The notes under the pieces are model-generated. The model saw only the letters and a list, made by a program, of their open reading frames with translations. It was not told the DNA's origin and ran no database searches. DNA of 64,000 nucleotides, taken from Massilia aquatica. Its GTDB lineage: Bacteria > Pseudomonadota > Gammaproteobacteria > Burkholderiales > Burkholderiaceae_D. Location of the stretch: the NCBI RefSeq assembly GCF_011682045.1, contig NZ_VVIW01000002.1, forward strand, positions 124,001 to 188,000, in the 5' to 3' direction. Made by a program: the position numbers and the translations under genes. Below, piece by piece: positions 1 through 8,741 of the stretch (its first letter is position 1; every line of letters begins with the position of its first letter).

Positions 1-441
1 CCTTCCCAGTCGTCGCGCCATCTCGACCACGGCCGCAAGTCCATCGACTGCGGAGAGATCGGCGGCGCCGATAATGCGCTTGCTGGAAAAGGGTTGCGTC
101 CAGACCAGGTCGCGCAGGGCGCTTGTGGCTTGCAGGTCGCCATCGCGGCCCATCAGGCTCGCCAGTTCGCGCAGTTGGCTGCCGTCGGTATCATCTTGGC
201 TGTGGGGGATTGCCGCGACGATTGCATCGACGAAGCGCGGATAAGCTGGGGAGTCTTTGAACAGGCTGTAGATCCATGGGGCTCGATAGTCTCCGTACTG
301 GCTGTCGATGCACTGGTCTTCGAGACAGGCGGCCAGCACCAGGTCCTCGACGCCATCCATGCCGTGCTCGCGCAAGTGCATCACGACGCAGCCGCGGCCA
401 TGCCGCAGGGCGACGGCGAAATCTTCGCGCGAGAGCTTCAT
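1..441 (-). CDS. HEAT-repeat family protein, copy A (3' end outside window)
   Basis: The minus strand is open from the ATG at 441 to the window edge and gives 147 residues beginning MKLSREDFAVALRHGRG. It aligns along its whole length with the N-terminal third of the two genes to its right: the same VEDLVLAAC, YSLFKD/GTPAYPRF and RDGDLQA blocks recur. The start ATG shares bases with the TGA of copy B (overlap 438-441), so the two are probably translated from one message by coupling. No signal peptide is visible, so a cytoplasmic location is likely. The family has no function I recognise; by analogy with other HEAT proteins a protein-binding scaffold role is possible, but this is inference. The C-terminal two thirds lie beyond the window. 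Confidence 0.75.
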   Translation of the reverse strand, partial: MKLSREDFAVALRHGRGCVVMHLREHGMDGVEDLVLAACLEDQCIDSQYGDYRAPWIYSLFKDSPAYPRFVDAIVAAIPHSQDDTDGSQLRELASLMGRDGDLQATSALRDLVWTQPFSSKRIIGAADLSAVDGLAAVVEMARRLGR

Positions 442-1820
442 GGGGCTTGGCCGATCAGCGCCCGTAGCTCTTCCGAGGCATCGTAGCGGCATTCGTCGGC
501 GATATGGGCGGGCAGGCAGTCCCATTCCTGCAGCAGTTCGACGGCCTGACGGCGGCATACGCTGCATGGGTTGGTGCGACAGACCCATAGCGCCACCCCG
601 GCCAGCGCGGGCGACCTGACGCTGATGCACACGTCGATTGCGCGGCTTCCGAGGGCGTGCGCTTCGTCGCCATCGACCGACTGGCGTTCCAGGGCGGCCA
701 GGATCAGCGTTTCGTCGCCTGGCTGGAAGCTGTTTTTGAATAGTTCGATTTCCTCGGAAAATGCGCTCGAAAACTTTGGATCGCCGAGACGTGCATGTCC
801 CAGTGCGCGCACGCGCGGGTGGCTCAGGTTCGACAGTGCCATCACTGCCGCATTGCGCACGCCGATATCACTGTGGCTGGCCAGTTCCCATACGTGTTCG
901 TCAAGGTACGGCAGGGTCGCCCGTCTGAATATCCAAAGCAGCTTTGTTGCTACTTTGGGATCGGGTTCAACACGCAGATGGTCGAGGATGCGGATCAGGT
1001 CTTCCTCGCCCGCCCAGCGGCCGAACAGCAGAAAGTACCCGCGTCCAGCCGACTCGCGTGTGGCGGCAGCGAGGATGGCGTCGCACGGGTTCTGCTTCAT
1101 GAACTCCTCGCCGCGCCGCTTGGTGCGCGCAGCCTGGCTTTCGGGCGGCCGGTCGTGCGCGGCGTCGCTGGCGATCCGCGCGTCCTCCCTGGCGACATAG
1201 GCGGCGACTGCCTCATCGCCGGCAGCGACGCGTTTCAGTTCTGCGAACACGGCGTCGAAGGGGAGTGCGTAACCGGTCAAGCGATCCACGGTATCGACCC
1301 ACGCATCGGGGTCTTGCTGGACGACTTCCCCCAGGCGCCGGGCCATCTCGAGCACGGCAGGCATGCCATCGAGCGCGCACAGGGCGGCGGCGCCGAGAAC
1401 CGTGTCGGCTGAAAAGGACTGCGCCCAGACGAAGCTGCGCAGCGCGCATGCAGCCTCAAGGTCGCCATCGCGCCCCATCAGGCTGGCCAGTTCGCGCAGC
1501 TGATCGCCATCGTAGTCATCCACACTGCTGGCCAGCGCCGTTAAAATCGGTCCGGCAAATCGCGGGTATGCCGGCGTCCCCTTGAACAGGCTGTACATCC
1601 ATTCGGCGCGGTTGCCCTCGCACTGGCGGTCGTAGCATTGGTCTTCGATGCAGGCGGCCAGCACCAGATCCTCGACGTCGTCCATGCCGTGATCGCGCAC
1701 GTGCATCACGACGGCGCCGCGTCCATGTTTGAGCGCAGCGGCGAAAGCCTCGCGCGGGAGTTTGGTCGATTGAATGGGGACTCCAAAAAGTTCATCGGGC
1801 GAGGGGCCATTGTAAGCCAC
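438..1820 (-). CDS. HEAT-repeat family protein, copy B
   Basis: Predicted 460-residue protein from a GTG start at 1820 (MAYNGPSPDEL when read as a start). The N-terminal half is alpha-helical and rich in Cys and acidic residues. Residues about 270-345 carry helix pairs such as VATKLLWIFRRATLPYLDEHVWELASHSDIG and VRNAAVMALSNLSHPRVRALG spacing, typical of HEAT repeats. The C-terminus has two close Cys pairs (CRTNPCSVCRRQ) followed by LLQEWDCLPAHIADECRY, conserved in copy C. It is the middle gene of three tandem paralogs and is the only one complete and unbroken here. No catalytic motif or export signal is visible. Function unknown; the tandem arrangement suggests a lineage-specific expansion. 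Confidence 0.8.
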   Translation of the reverse strand: MAYNGPSPDELFGVPIQSTKLPREAFAAALKHGRGAVVMHVRDHGMDDVEDLVLAACIEDQCYDRQCEGNRAEWMYSLFKGTPAYPRFAGPILTALASSVDDYDGDQLRELASLMGRDGDLEAACALRSFVWAQSFSADTVLGAAALCALDGMPAVLEMARRLGEVVQQDPDAWVDTVDRLTGYALPFDAVFAELKRVAAGDEAVAAYVAREDARIASDAAHDRPPESQAARTKRRGEEFMKQNPCDAILAAATRESAGRGYFLLFGRWAGEEDLIRILDHLRVEPDPKVATKLLWIFRRATLPYLDEHVWELASHSDIGVRNAAVMALSNLSHPRVRALGHARLGDPKFSSAFSEEIELFKNSFQPGDETLILAALERQSVDGDEAHALGSRAIDVCISVRSPALAGVALWVCRTNPCSVCRRQAVELLQEWDCLPAHIADECRYDASEELRALIGQAP

Positions 1821-1842
1821 GGCAGGCGGGCGGTAATGCGTG

Positions 1843-3215
1843 TCAGGATCTGGCGTGCATCAGCGCGCGTAGCTGGTCCGAGGCGTCGTAGCGGCATTCG
1901 GCCGCGATGTGCGCAGGCAGGCAGTCCCACTCCAGCAGCATTTCGACAGCCAGGCGACGGCAAATGGTGCAGGGGCAGGTGTGGTAAACCCACAGCGCTA
2001 CCCCGGCCAGCGCTGGCGACCTGGCCTCGGTACACAGCTGCACGGCGTAGTAGGCAAGGCCGTACGCTTCGATGCCGTCGACCGACTGGCGATCCAGCGC
2101 GGCCAGGATCAGCGTTTCGTCGCCCGGACCGTAATTCAGGTCGAAGAGCTCAAGGTCCCATGCGGATTTGCTCGAGAAGGCAGCATCGCCAACGCGCCGG
2201 CGCGCCAGTTCGCGCACACGCGGATCGGCCAGGCGGCGCATCACCATTGCCGCCGCGGCGCGCACCCCAGGCGCGCTGTGGCTTGCCAGCTCGCAGATAC
2301 GGTCGTCCAGGTGCGTCAGCTCCGCCCTGTAGAACACGACCAGCAATTTTTCGCACGCATCCGGGTCGCTTTCGATGCGCAGGCGTTCGAGCACACGCTC
2401 CAGGTCTTCCTGGCACGCCAGTGACCCGAATTTCTGAAACTGGTCATGGTGGCTGGACTTGCAGGAGGCCGCCGCCAGGATGGTGTCAACCGGATTCCTG
2501 TCCATGAACCTCTGGTGACGCTTCCAGGCCCCAGCCTGACGCGCGGAATGCGAATAGTCCCATCTGGCGTAGATGGCGTCGCCATTATCTTTGTTGGCGA
2601 TATACGCCGCTACCGCCGCGTTGCCAGCGGCAACCCACTTCAGCTCTGCCACGACGGTTTCAAACGACAGGGAATCGTCGATCAAATTACCCAGCAGATG
2701 GACAGACGCCTCGGGGTCCTGCTGGATAACCGTTCCCAGGCGACGCGCCATCTCGACCACGGCAGGCATGCCGTCGAGTGCCGTCAGTTCGGCGGCGCCG
2801 ACGATGCCCGAAGCGGAGAAATCCTGCGACCAGACGAAGCTGCGCAGTGCGTCCGCAGCCTGCGCGTCGCCATCGCGGGCCATCAGTCCTGCCAGTGTGC
2901 GCAGGTGGTCGCCATCGGAATCGCGCAGGCTGTGGGGGAGCGCCGCCACGATCGCGTGCACGAAGCGTGGGTAGGCCGGCGTGCCTTTGAACAGGCTGTA
3001 CATCCAGGGGGCGCGGCTGCCTTCGCACTGGCTGTCGAGGCACTGGTCCGCAAGACAGGCTGCCAGCACCAGGTCCTCGACATGTCCATGCCATGGTCGC
3101 GCAAGTGCATCACGGCCGAACCGCGTCCGTGGCGCAGCGCTGTGGCAAAGGCCTCGCGCGAAAGTCTGGTCGATTGAATGGGTGGCTCCAGAACGTTCAA
3201 CATGGGTGCGGCCAT
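1843..3215 (-). pseudogene. HEAT-repeat family protein, copy C, with a 1-base frameshift
   Basis: The start at 3215 (MAAPMLNVLEPPIQSTRLS) gives an N-terminus collinear with copies A and B up to HLRDHGMD. The reading frame then shifts: at about 3081-3085 copies A and B have six bases between CCTCGAC and CATGCC (plus-strand view) but copy C has five. After the missing base the next frame runs without interruption to the TGA at 1843 and matches copy B throughout (VEDLVLAACLADQC onward, HEAT segments, final Cys pairs). An alternative GTG start at 3231 stays open in the downstream frame but loses the conserved N-terminus. The gene is therefore either recently inactivated or carries a sequencing error; the rest looks under normal coding constraint. 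Confidence 0.7.
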
Positions 3216-3335
3216 TGTAAGCGATGCTCACGCGGCGCCACCTTTGGTAGCGCCAGGCGGCACCTGAACGGAACCGGTTGGCCGCCGCCCCCGGTGCAGC
3301 AATAATCGCCCGGTCGCCTTCCTTGAGAACCTGCC

Positions 3336-4787
3336 ATGAACCATTCCAACGACTTCCCGCTGGTGAACGATGTCCATTCCGGCCTGAACCCCACCCGCGT
3401 GGCCGACATCATCGCGCCGCGCAACGTGGCCGGCATCGGCGCGGCGATCGCCCACGCCGCCGAGCACAATCTGCCGCTCGCCATCTGCGGTGCGCGCCAC
3501 GCGATGGGCGGGCAGCAGTTCGGCGCAGCGGCGCTGCTGCTCGACATGCGCCACATGAACCGCGTGCTCGCTTTTGACGACGTCAATGGCCTGATCGAAG
3601 TCGAAGGCGGCATGCAGTGGCCGGCGCTGATCGACTATCTGCACGCCGCGCCGCCGTCGACCGCCCGGCGCTGGAGCATCCGCCAGAAGCAGACCGGCGC
3701 CGACGCGCTGACCCTGGGCGGCTGCTTGTCGGCCAACGTGCATGGACGCGGCCTGCGCATGGCGCCTTTCATCGCCGACGTCGAGGCGTTCAAGCTGGTC
3801 GATGCCCAGGGCACGCTGCACAGTTGCAGCCGCCAGCGCAATCCGCTGTTGTTCAACCTGGCCATCGGCGGCTATGGCCTGTTCGGCGTGATCGCCAGCG
3901 TCACCCTGCGCCTGGCGCCGCTGCGCAAGATGCGGCGCGACGTGAGCGTGATCGGCCTCGATGACTTGCCGGCCGCTTTTGCGCAGCGTATCGACGCCGG
4001 CTACGTCTACGGCGACTTCCAGTTCGCGATCGACCCGGCCAGCAGCGACTTCCTGCAGCGCGGCGTGTTCTCGTGCTATCTGCCGGTGGACGATGCGGCG
4101 CCGCTCGACGCGAGCGGCAGGGAACTGTCGGAACAGGACTGGCGCGGCCTGCTGGAACTGGCCCACACCCACAAGACGGACGCTTTTGCGCAATACGCCG
4201 CGCACTATCTGTCCACAGACGGCCAGGTGGACTGGAGCGACCGGCTCCAGCAAAGCACCTACCCGGACGGCTACCACCGCGCCATCGACGTCAAGCTGGG
4301 GCACTGCGGTTCGGAGATGATCGGTGAACTGTACGTGCCGCGCGAGCGCCTGTGCGACTTCATGCGCGAGGCGGCGGCCGATTTTCGCCAGCATGGCGTG
4401 GACCTCATTTACGGCACCATCCGCCTGATCGACGCGGACCGCGAAAGCTTCCTGCCATGGGCGCGCCAGGACTATGCCTGCGTCATTTTCAACCTGCACA
4501 CGGCGCATAGCGCGCACGGCGTCGAAGCGACCAACGACGCCTTCCGGCGCCTGATCGACCTGGCCATTGCGCGCGGCGGCAGCTACTACCTCACTTACGC
4601 GGCGGCGGCCAGCCTGCGCCAGCTGCAGGCCTGCCATCCGGCCTTCGGCAAATTCCTGGAATGGAAAAGGCGTCTCGACCCGCAGCAGCGGTTCCAGAGT
4701 AACTGGTACCGCCACTACCGCGACCTGTGGGCCGCGGCGGGCAAGACGCCGCAAGCCCGCGCTTACTTGGCAGGGCAGGCGCCGTAG
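3336..4787 (+). CDS. FAD-linked oxidase (sugar-lactone oxidase-like)
   Basis: A 483-residue flavoprotein of the PCMH/FAD_binding_4 type, related to L-gulonolactone and D-arabinono-lactone oxidases and other FAD-linked sugar oxidases. Residues about 20-90 form the first FAD-binding subdomain (RVADIIAPRNVAGIGAAIAHA, ICGARHAMGGQQ), and SANVHGRGLRMAPFIADVEAF with the following FNLAIGGYGLFGVI is the typical second pyrophosphate-binding region. The C-terminal end (PQQRFQSNWYRHYRDLW) resembles the substrate-cap end of this family, where the D/NP.QRF.S.W pattern is common. No signal peptide is seen. The true substrate cannot be read from sequence. Its last 25 bases overlap the end of the convergent exported-protein gene. 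Confidence 0.8.
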   Translation: MNHSNDFPLVNDVHSGLNPTRVADIIAPRNVAGIGAAIAHAAEHNLPLAICGARHAMGGQQFGAAALLLDMRHMNRVLAFDDVNGLIEVEGGMQWPALIDYLHAAPPSTARRWSIRQKQTGADALTLGGCLSANVHGRGLRMAPFIADVEAFKLVDAQGTLHSCSRQRNPLLFNLAIGGYGLFGVIASVTLRLAPLRKMRRDVSVIGLDDLPAAFAQRIDAGYVYGDFQFAIDPASSDFLQRGVFSCYLPVDDAAPLDASGRELSEQDWRGLLELAHTHKTDAFAQYAAHYLSTDGQVDWSDRLQQSTYPDGYHRAIDVKLGHCGSEMIGELYVPRERLCDFMREAAADFRQHGVDLIYGTIRLIDADRESFLPWARQDYACVIFNLHTAHSAHGVEATNDAFRRLIDLAIARGGSYYLTYAAAASLRQLQACHPAFGKFLEWKRRLDPQQRFQSNWYRHYRDLWAAAGKTPQARAYLAGQAP

Positions 4788-5287
4788 TTGACCGACTGCT
4801 TGGACGGATACGCGGAGACAGGGCCGACCTTGTTGGTCGTGTCGGTAATGCTCAGGTCTGTCCAGCTCACGCTTTGCAGCACCAGTTTCATCGGACCCGG
4901 GCAGGGGTTGTGCTTCGGTTGCGGTACATTCAGCGTAATGCAGGCCGATACGGTACCGTACTTGTCGGCCGCATATTTGGCCGTTGCAGTCACGGTTTGC
5001 TTGATGGACGACTCCTGGCCTTTCGGGCAGTTGCCGCCGGGGTTACGACAGGCATACGACGCCGTCACGTTGCCTTTGGCGAGATAAGCGACCTCCTTGT
5101 CTTTCTTCAGGCCGGTTTCTTTGAAGCAAATTTTCACGTCGCCGGTTTTTGGATCGATCGACGACGTGACTTTGCCGGAGAACTGCGGTCCGTAGGACTG
5201 TGGATTGGCCTGGGCCGTTCCGGCTGCGCAGAAAAGCGCTCCGCATACCGCCAGTGTGCCGGCGTACTGTTTGAGTGATAAATTCAT
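4763..5287 (-). CDS. Exported protein of unknown function
   Basis: A 174-residue protein with a clear signal peptide (basic MNLSLK, hydrophobic YAGTLAVCGALFCAAGTAQA, cleavage after AQA near residue 27). The mature part is polar with several Cys residues (CFKET, YACRNPGGNC, SACITL, HNPCPG, YGACPAK) that could form disulfides in the periplasm or outside. A ribosome site (AAGGGG in mRNA sense) precedes the start. I recognise no domain. It converges with the FAD oxidase and overlaps its 3' end by 25 bases, so the two transcripts run into each other. Confidence 0.75.
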   Translation of the reverse strand: MNLSLKQYAGTLAVCGALFCAAGTAQANPQSYGPQFSGKVTSSIDPKTGDVKICFKETGLKKDKEVAYLAKGNVTASYACRNPGGNCPKGQESSIKQTVTATAKYAADKYGTVSACITLNVPQPKHNPCPGPMKLVLQSVSWTDLSITDTTNKVGPVSAYPSKQSVNYGACPAK

Positions 5288-5477
5288 GGTAATGCCCCTT
5301 GAAAGTCCCGCTGTGATTGCTGCTTGCCGCTACCTCGCGCAGACGTTTCTGACGACCAATCGGTCGGGCAGGGCGTTGATGCGCACTCTCAGGGTAGGCC
5401 GCCGGGACAGGGGAACTTTGTGCGGACGCAGACCTTCTGGTTGATTCAGGCGAGCGAAAGCCTAGCAGTTGGACAGC

Positions 5478-5957
5478 CTATTTCAGATAGACACCGCCAC
5501 AGACGATCACATCGTCGTGCGGCTGGCAATACATGGCTTTCGGTTCGGTTTTCTTGCTGACGGGATTGGTGAATTTGTATTCCTGCCAGAACGGTGCTTT
5601 CTTGCGAGCCAGTTCGAGCCGTTCGCGCACGAATTCCTTTCCGTCCACATCCTTGATATCCATGAGGTTGCGGTTGATCATCTTCAGATTGGCGCCGTGG
5701 GCGCGCACCACGCCATCGGTTCCGTACACGGTGATGTAGAGGTCGCGGTCGGTGAACGGGCCATCCTTGCGGTTGACTTCGGCGTAGCTCTTCTCCTTGC
5801 CGTTGGCCTTGATGTAGGCGACCGTCTTGTTCACCATCGCCTCGGCCTCCGCCTTGGTAACGAAGGCGTCGGCGGCCGCGCCGGCGGGAAAGGCAAACGC
5901 ACAGAGTAGGGTCAGCGGCAATAACGTGCGCGCACGCAAGGCTTGAACGATGTACAT
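5478..5957 (-). CDS. Periplasmic single-Cache-domain protein
   Basis: The ATG at 5957 is preferred over an upstream in-frame start at 6029 because AAGGAGCT lies just before it and because it begins the signal peptide (MYIVQALRARTLLPLTLLCAFAFPAGAAA). The mature part, about 130 residues, has the pattern of a small Cache sensor domain: a helix with AEAMVNKTVAYIKANGKEKSYAEVN, then DRDLYITVYGTDGVVRAHGANLKMINRNLMDIKDVDGKEFVRERLELARKK and WQEYKFTNPVSKKTEPKAMYCQ. Stand-alone Cache proteins bind small ligands in the periplasm and may deliver them to a chemoreceptor or kinase. No receptor or kinase gene adjoins it here, so its partner is unknown. Confidence 0.8.
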   Translation of the reverse strand: MYIVQALRARTLLPLTLLCAFAFPAGAAADAFVTKAEAEAMVNKTVAYIKANGKEKSYAEVNRKDGPFTDRDLYITVYGTDGVVRAHGANLKMINRNLMDIKDVDGKEFVRERLELARKKAPFWQEYKFTNPVSKKTEPKAMYCQPHDDVIVCGGVYLK

Positions 5958-6072
5958 TGAAGCTCCTTGGAAAGAGCGCCGGGGTGGCGCAAGATCCACG
6001 CTAGCAGCGGTGCCGGTGCGGCGGTACACTCTGTACTGCTAGTTGCCAAGCGCTGGCGCACCGAAAGACGCG

Positions 6073-6390
6073 ATGAAAACTTGTTTATGCCTCTCGCTAC
6101 CCGCGCTTCTTGCCTGCATGGTCCTGCCTTGCGCGCGGGCGTCCGATGACGAGGCCTTCTGGGCGCTGTTGAAAGAGGGCGGGAATGTGGTGCTGATGCG
6201 CCATGCGCAGACCGACGCCGGCATCGGCGATCCGCCGGGCTTTGTGCTGGAAGAGTGCAGCACCCAGCGCAATCTGTCGGCGCGGGGCCGTACCGAAGCG
6301 GTTCGTGCCGGGGAGCGCTTGCGCCATCACGGCGTGCCGGTCGCCGAGGTGCTATCGAGCCGCTGGTTGCGGGCCATGCCGGGCCGTTAA
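6073..6390 (+). pseudogene. Histidine phosphatase family protein, C-terminally truncated
   Basis: From MKTCLCLSLPALLACMVLPCARAS (signal peptide) the sequence follows exported phosphohistidine phosphatases: VVLMRHAQTDAG is the RHG-type catalytic motif, and LSARGRTEAVRAGERLRHHGVPVAEVLSSRWLRA is the conserved segment after it. The protein stops at AMPGR after about 105 residues, where intact relatives are about 180-200 residues and carry the second catalytic His (xxTHG). The stop sits within TTAA shared with the convergent phosphoesterase gene, and no remnant of the missing half is seen downstream. It is most simply a gene cut by a deletion; residual expression of a non-catalytic exported fragment cannot be excluded. 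Confidence 0.65.
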
Positions 6391-8573
6391 TTGAAGCTCA
6401 AGCCGCCCGGATTGGCGTTGGTGACCGTTTTCGCCTTCAGGTCCACCGTAAAGTGGTCGCTCGGCTTGGCCGAACCGAGTCCCTTGAAGATCGAGAACAC
6501 CTGCTTGAACTGGTCCTGGAACAGCACGTGGACCGGATTCTGGTCGGACGGCTGGGACCCCACCCTGAGCGGCGCCGCCGGCTTGGCCGGAAATGCCGCC
6601 ATCAGCACCTTGTACATGCGCACCCGCTCCGCGCCCATGTCGCGCAGGGCCAGTTCGCCCGCGTACACGGTGCGGTGGAAATCGCCATGGAAGTCATAGG
6701 CGCTGACATTGGCAAAGTCGTCCAGTTTCAGGCCCGCCGCTGCCGCCAGCTTGCCGGCGCGGGTGCTGGCGTCGGCCCAGTCGGCTGCCAGTTGCGTGGC
6801 CGGCGCAGGCGTGCCCACCACCGTGCCCTTGGCCGCGCATGACGCGCTCAAAGGCACGACGCCGGGCGCGTCCTTGAGTTGCGCCAGCGTGACCCTGGTC
6901 TCGAGCTGCGACAGGATCAGCATCTGCTTCGCGTTCAGGCTCGTTGCTGCCTCCTTCATCTCGCACGGCCAGTATTCATCCATGAAGCGCAGGCGCGACA
7001 ACTCGCCGAAATAGTAGCGCGTGAATTCGCCGTACGAGCGGGTATCGAGGATGGCATGGTTCCAGCGCTTCTTGATATCCGCCTCGGCGCTGCTGCCTTG
7101 CAGGTAGGCGTATTCGCTCTCGTACAGCGCAAACAGCTCGTTAAAGCGCGGCACGCTGGTCAGGGCCACGGTGCTCACGTCGACCGTGTCCGCATCCTTG
7201 TAGGTGACCACCTTGTACGAGGCGCCGTACACGGCCAGCGACGGCGACTGCACGTTGACCAGGAAGTTACCCGCCGCATCCTGGTAGTCGTTGGTGCCGT
7301 TGAAGTGCATGTGGCCGCCCACGTGCAGGCGCAGGCCGGTGGCCGCCAGGGTCGCCGTGGTGGCCGCCGCCGGCACGCGCGCCGTCTGGAACGCGCCCGG
7401 CTTGAACACGGCTTTCATGGCGTCGGTCTGGTTGGCGTAGAAATCCATGGTCGGATAATGCGAGAACGCCATCAGCTGCTTGCCCTCGGCCCTGGCGCGC
7501 GCGGTGACCGACTTGATCCACTCCATCTGGTGCCGCTTGTGCGTGAGCACCTTGTTCCAGCCCGCGTTGCCGGCGCCGTCGAAACCCTTGAATGCCTTCG
7601 GGTTGGCCGGATCGAACGACCCGTTCGGGATGAACACGTTGGCGTCGATCGACAGCAGCCACAAGCCCTTGACCGGTTCCACCAGATAGCTCGAATCGAT
7701 GATGTCGCTGCACTTCGTGAAAGGCTTGCCGAGGGCTTTTTCGCCGTCGGCCCGGTACACGCCGCCTTCGCCTTCGGCGCACATTTCGAACTGACGGTTG
7801 CGCACGTCGCCGCTGACCATCGCTTCGGCGTAGCTGTATTTGCCGCCCGGGTACTTGCTGAATGGGGTTTCCCAGTGCAGGTCGGCCTTGTTCGGCATGT
7901 AGCCGAAATCGGACAGCTGGGTAATGAGCTTCTCATAGCCCATCTCCAGCAGCTCGTTGGTGCAGATCACGGTTGGATCCTTGGCCTTGCAGGCCGCGTT
8001 CCCGGTGGCGAACACCTTCTGCTCCTTGCCATCACGGGTCAGGAAGTCGCTTTTACCCGCTTCGTCATCGTCGTACGGCTCATTGGGGTCGTGGTTGCCC
8101 GGCGCGATAAAGAAGCGCATGCCCTTGGCCTGGTACTCGTGCAGGATGGCGCTGATGCCGTTGATGTTGATCGGCTGCGCATCGTCCGAATAGTCGCCCG
8201 GCAGCGCGACCAGGCGGATGCCCTTGGCGAAGGCGTCGTCGAGGGCCGCGCGGAAGGCGAAGTAGTTTTCGTTGAACAGGCGCGTCGAGGTAAGCTGCGC
8301 GTACATGGTGCGGATGGTGGCGTTCTTGCCATCCTTGGTCGGGATGCCGCTGAACTGGGCATTCTTGAAGTCGCCGTACACGTCTTCGAAGTGCACATCC
8401 GTCATGAAGGCGACGCTGGGCGAGGCGGCCGGCGCGGGCGTTGCGGCCGGTGGCACGACAGGGGCGGGCGCCGGCGCGGCGGCCGGTTCGTCATCGCTGC
8501 TGCAAGCTGCCAGCAGCAACAGCGAGGCGGCGGCCAGGCCAAGGGACGGGCGAACGAACGATGTGATTCTCAT
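6387..8573 (-). CDS. Calcineurin-like metallophosphoesterase lipoprotein
   Basis: The start at 8573 is chosen over 8633 because GGAG lies eight bases upstream and the protein then begins with a lipoprotein signal (MRITSFVRPSLGLAAASLLLLAAC, Cys about residue 24) followed by an Ala/Pro linker. The 728-residue protein carries the metallophosphoesterase motifs in order: DVHFED, GDYSDD, GNHDPN, HYPTMD and GGHMHFNG, which bind a dimetal centre. The later half has no motif I recognise. It is expected to sit on the outer membrane or in the periplasm and hydrolyse a phosphoester of unknown identity. It converges on the truncated histidine phosphatase with a 4-base overlap. Confidence 0.85.
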   Translation of the reverse strand: MRITSFVRPSLGLAAASLLLLAACSSDDEPAAAPAPAPVVPPAATPAPAASPSVAFMTDVHFEDVYGDFKNAQFSGIPTKDGKNATIRTMYAQLTSTRLFNENYFAFRAALDDAFAKGIRLVALPGDYSDDAQPININGISAILHEYQAKGMRFFIAPGNHDPNEPYDDDEAGKSDFLTRDGKEQKVFATGNAACKAKDPTVICTNELLEMGYEKLITQLSDFGYMPNKADLHWETPFSKYPGGKYSYAEAMVSGDVRNRQFEMCAEGEGGVYRADGEKALGKPFTKCSDIIDSSYLVEPVKGLWLLSIDANVFIPNGSFDPANPKAFKGFDGAGNAGWNKVLTHKRHQMEWIKSVTARARAEGKQLMAFSHYPTMDFYANQTDAMKAVFKPGAFQTARVPAAATTATLAATGLRLHVGGHMHFNGTNDYQDAAGNFLVNVQSPSLAVYGASYKVVTYKDADTVDVSTVALTSVPRFNELFALYESEYAYLQGSSAEADIKKRWNHAILDTRSYGEFTRYYFGELSRLRFMDEYWPCEMKEAATSLNAKQMLILSQLETRVTLAQLKDAPGVVPLSASCAAKGTVVGTPAPATQLAADWADASTRAGKLAAAAGLKLDDFANVSAYDFHGDFHRTVYAGELALRDMGAERVRMYKVLMAAFPAKPAAPLRVGSQPSDQNPVHVLFQDQFKQVFSIFKGLGSAKPSDHFTVDLKAKTVTNANPGGLSFN

Positions 8574-8741
8574 GCATCGACTCCAGAAGTCCGGCACGAG
8601 GCCGGCGGGGTGGGGAAGCGCGCATTCTTGCATCGCAAAATGACCTGCGCATGACAGTCACCTTGCGCATGCGGGCGCGATGCGCAAGAATGGTCCTCCT
8701 TTAACGACACTGCCGGCGCCCTGCGTGCGCGGCCCGCCTTC

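Noticed and set aside
3228-4754. A 508-codon minus-strand frame opposite the FAD-linked oxidase
   Set aside because: Product is Val/Ala/Arg/Gln-rich without motifs, while the plus-strand gene shows family motifs and a sensible start.
6879-8654. A 591-codon plus-strand frame opposite the phosphoesterase lipoprotein
   Set aside because: Shadow frame; the metallophosphoesterase motifs and lipoprotein signal are on the minus strand.
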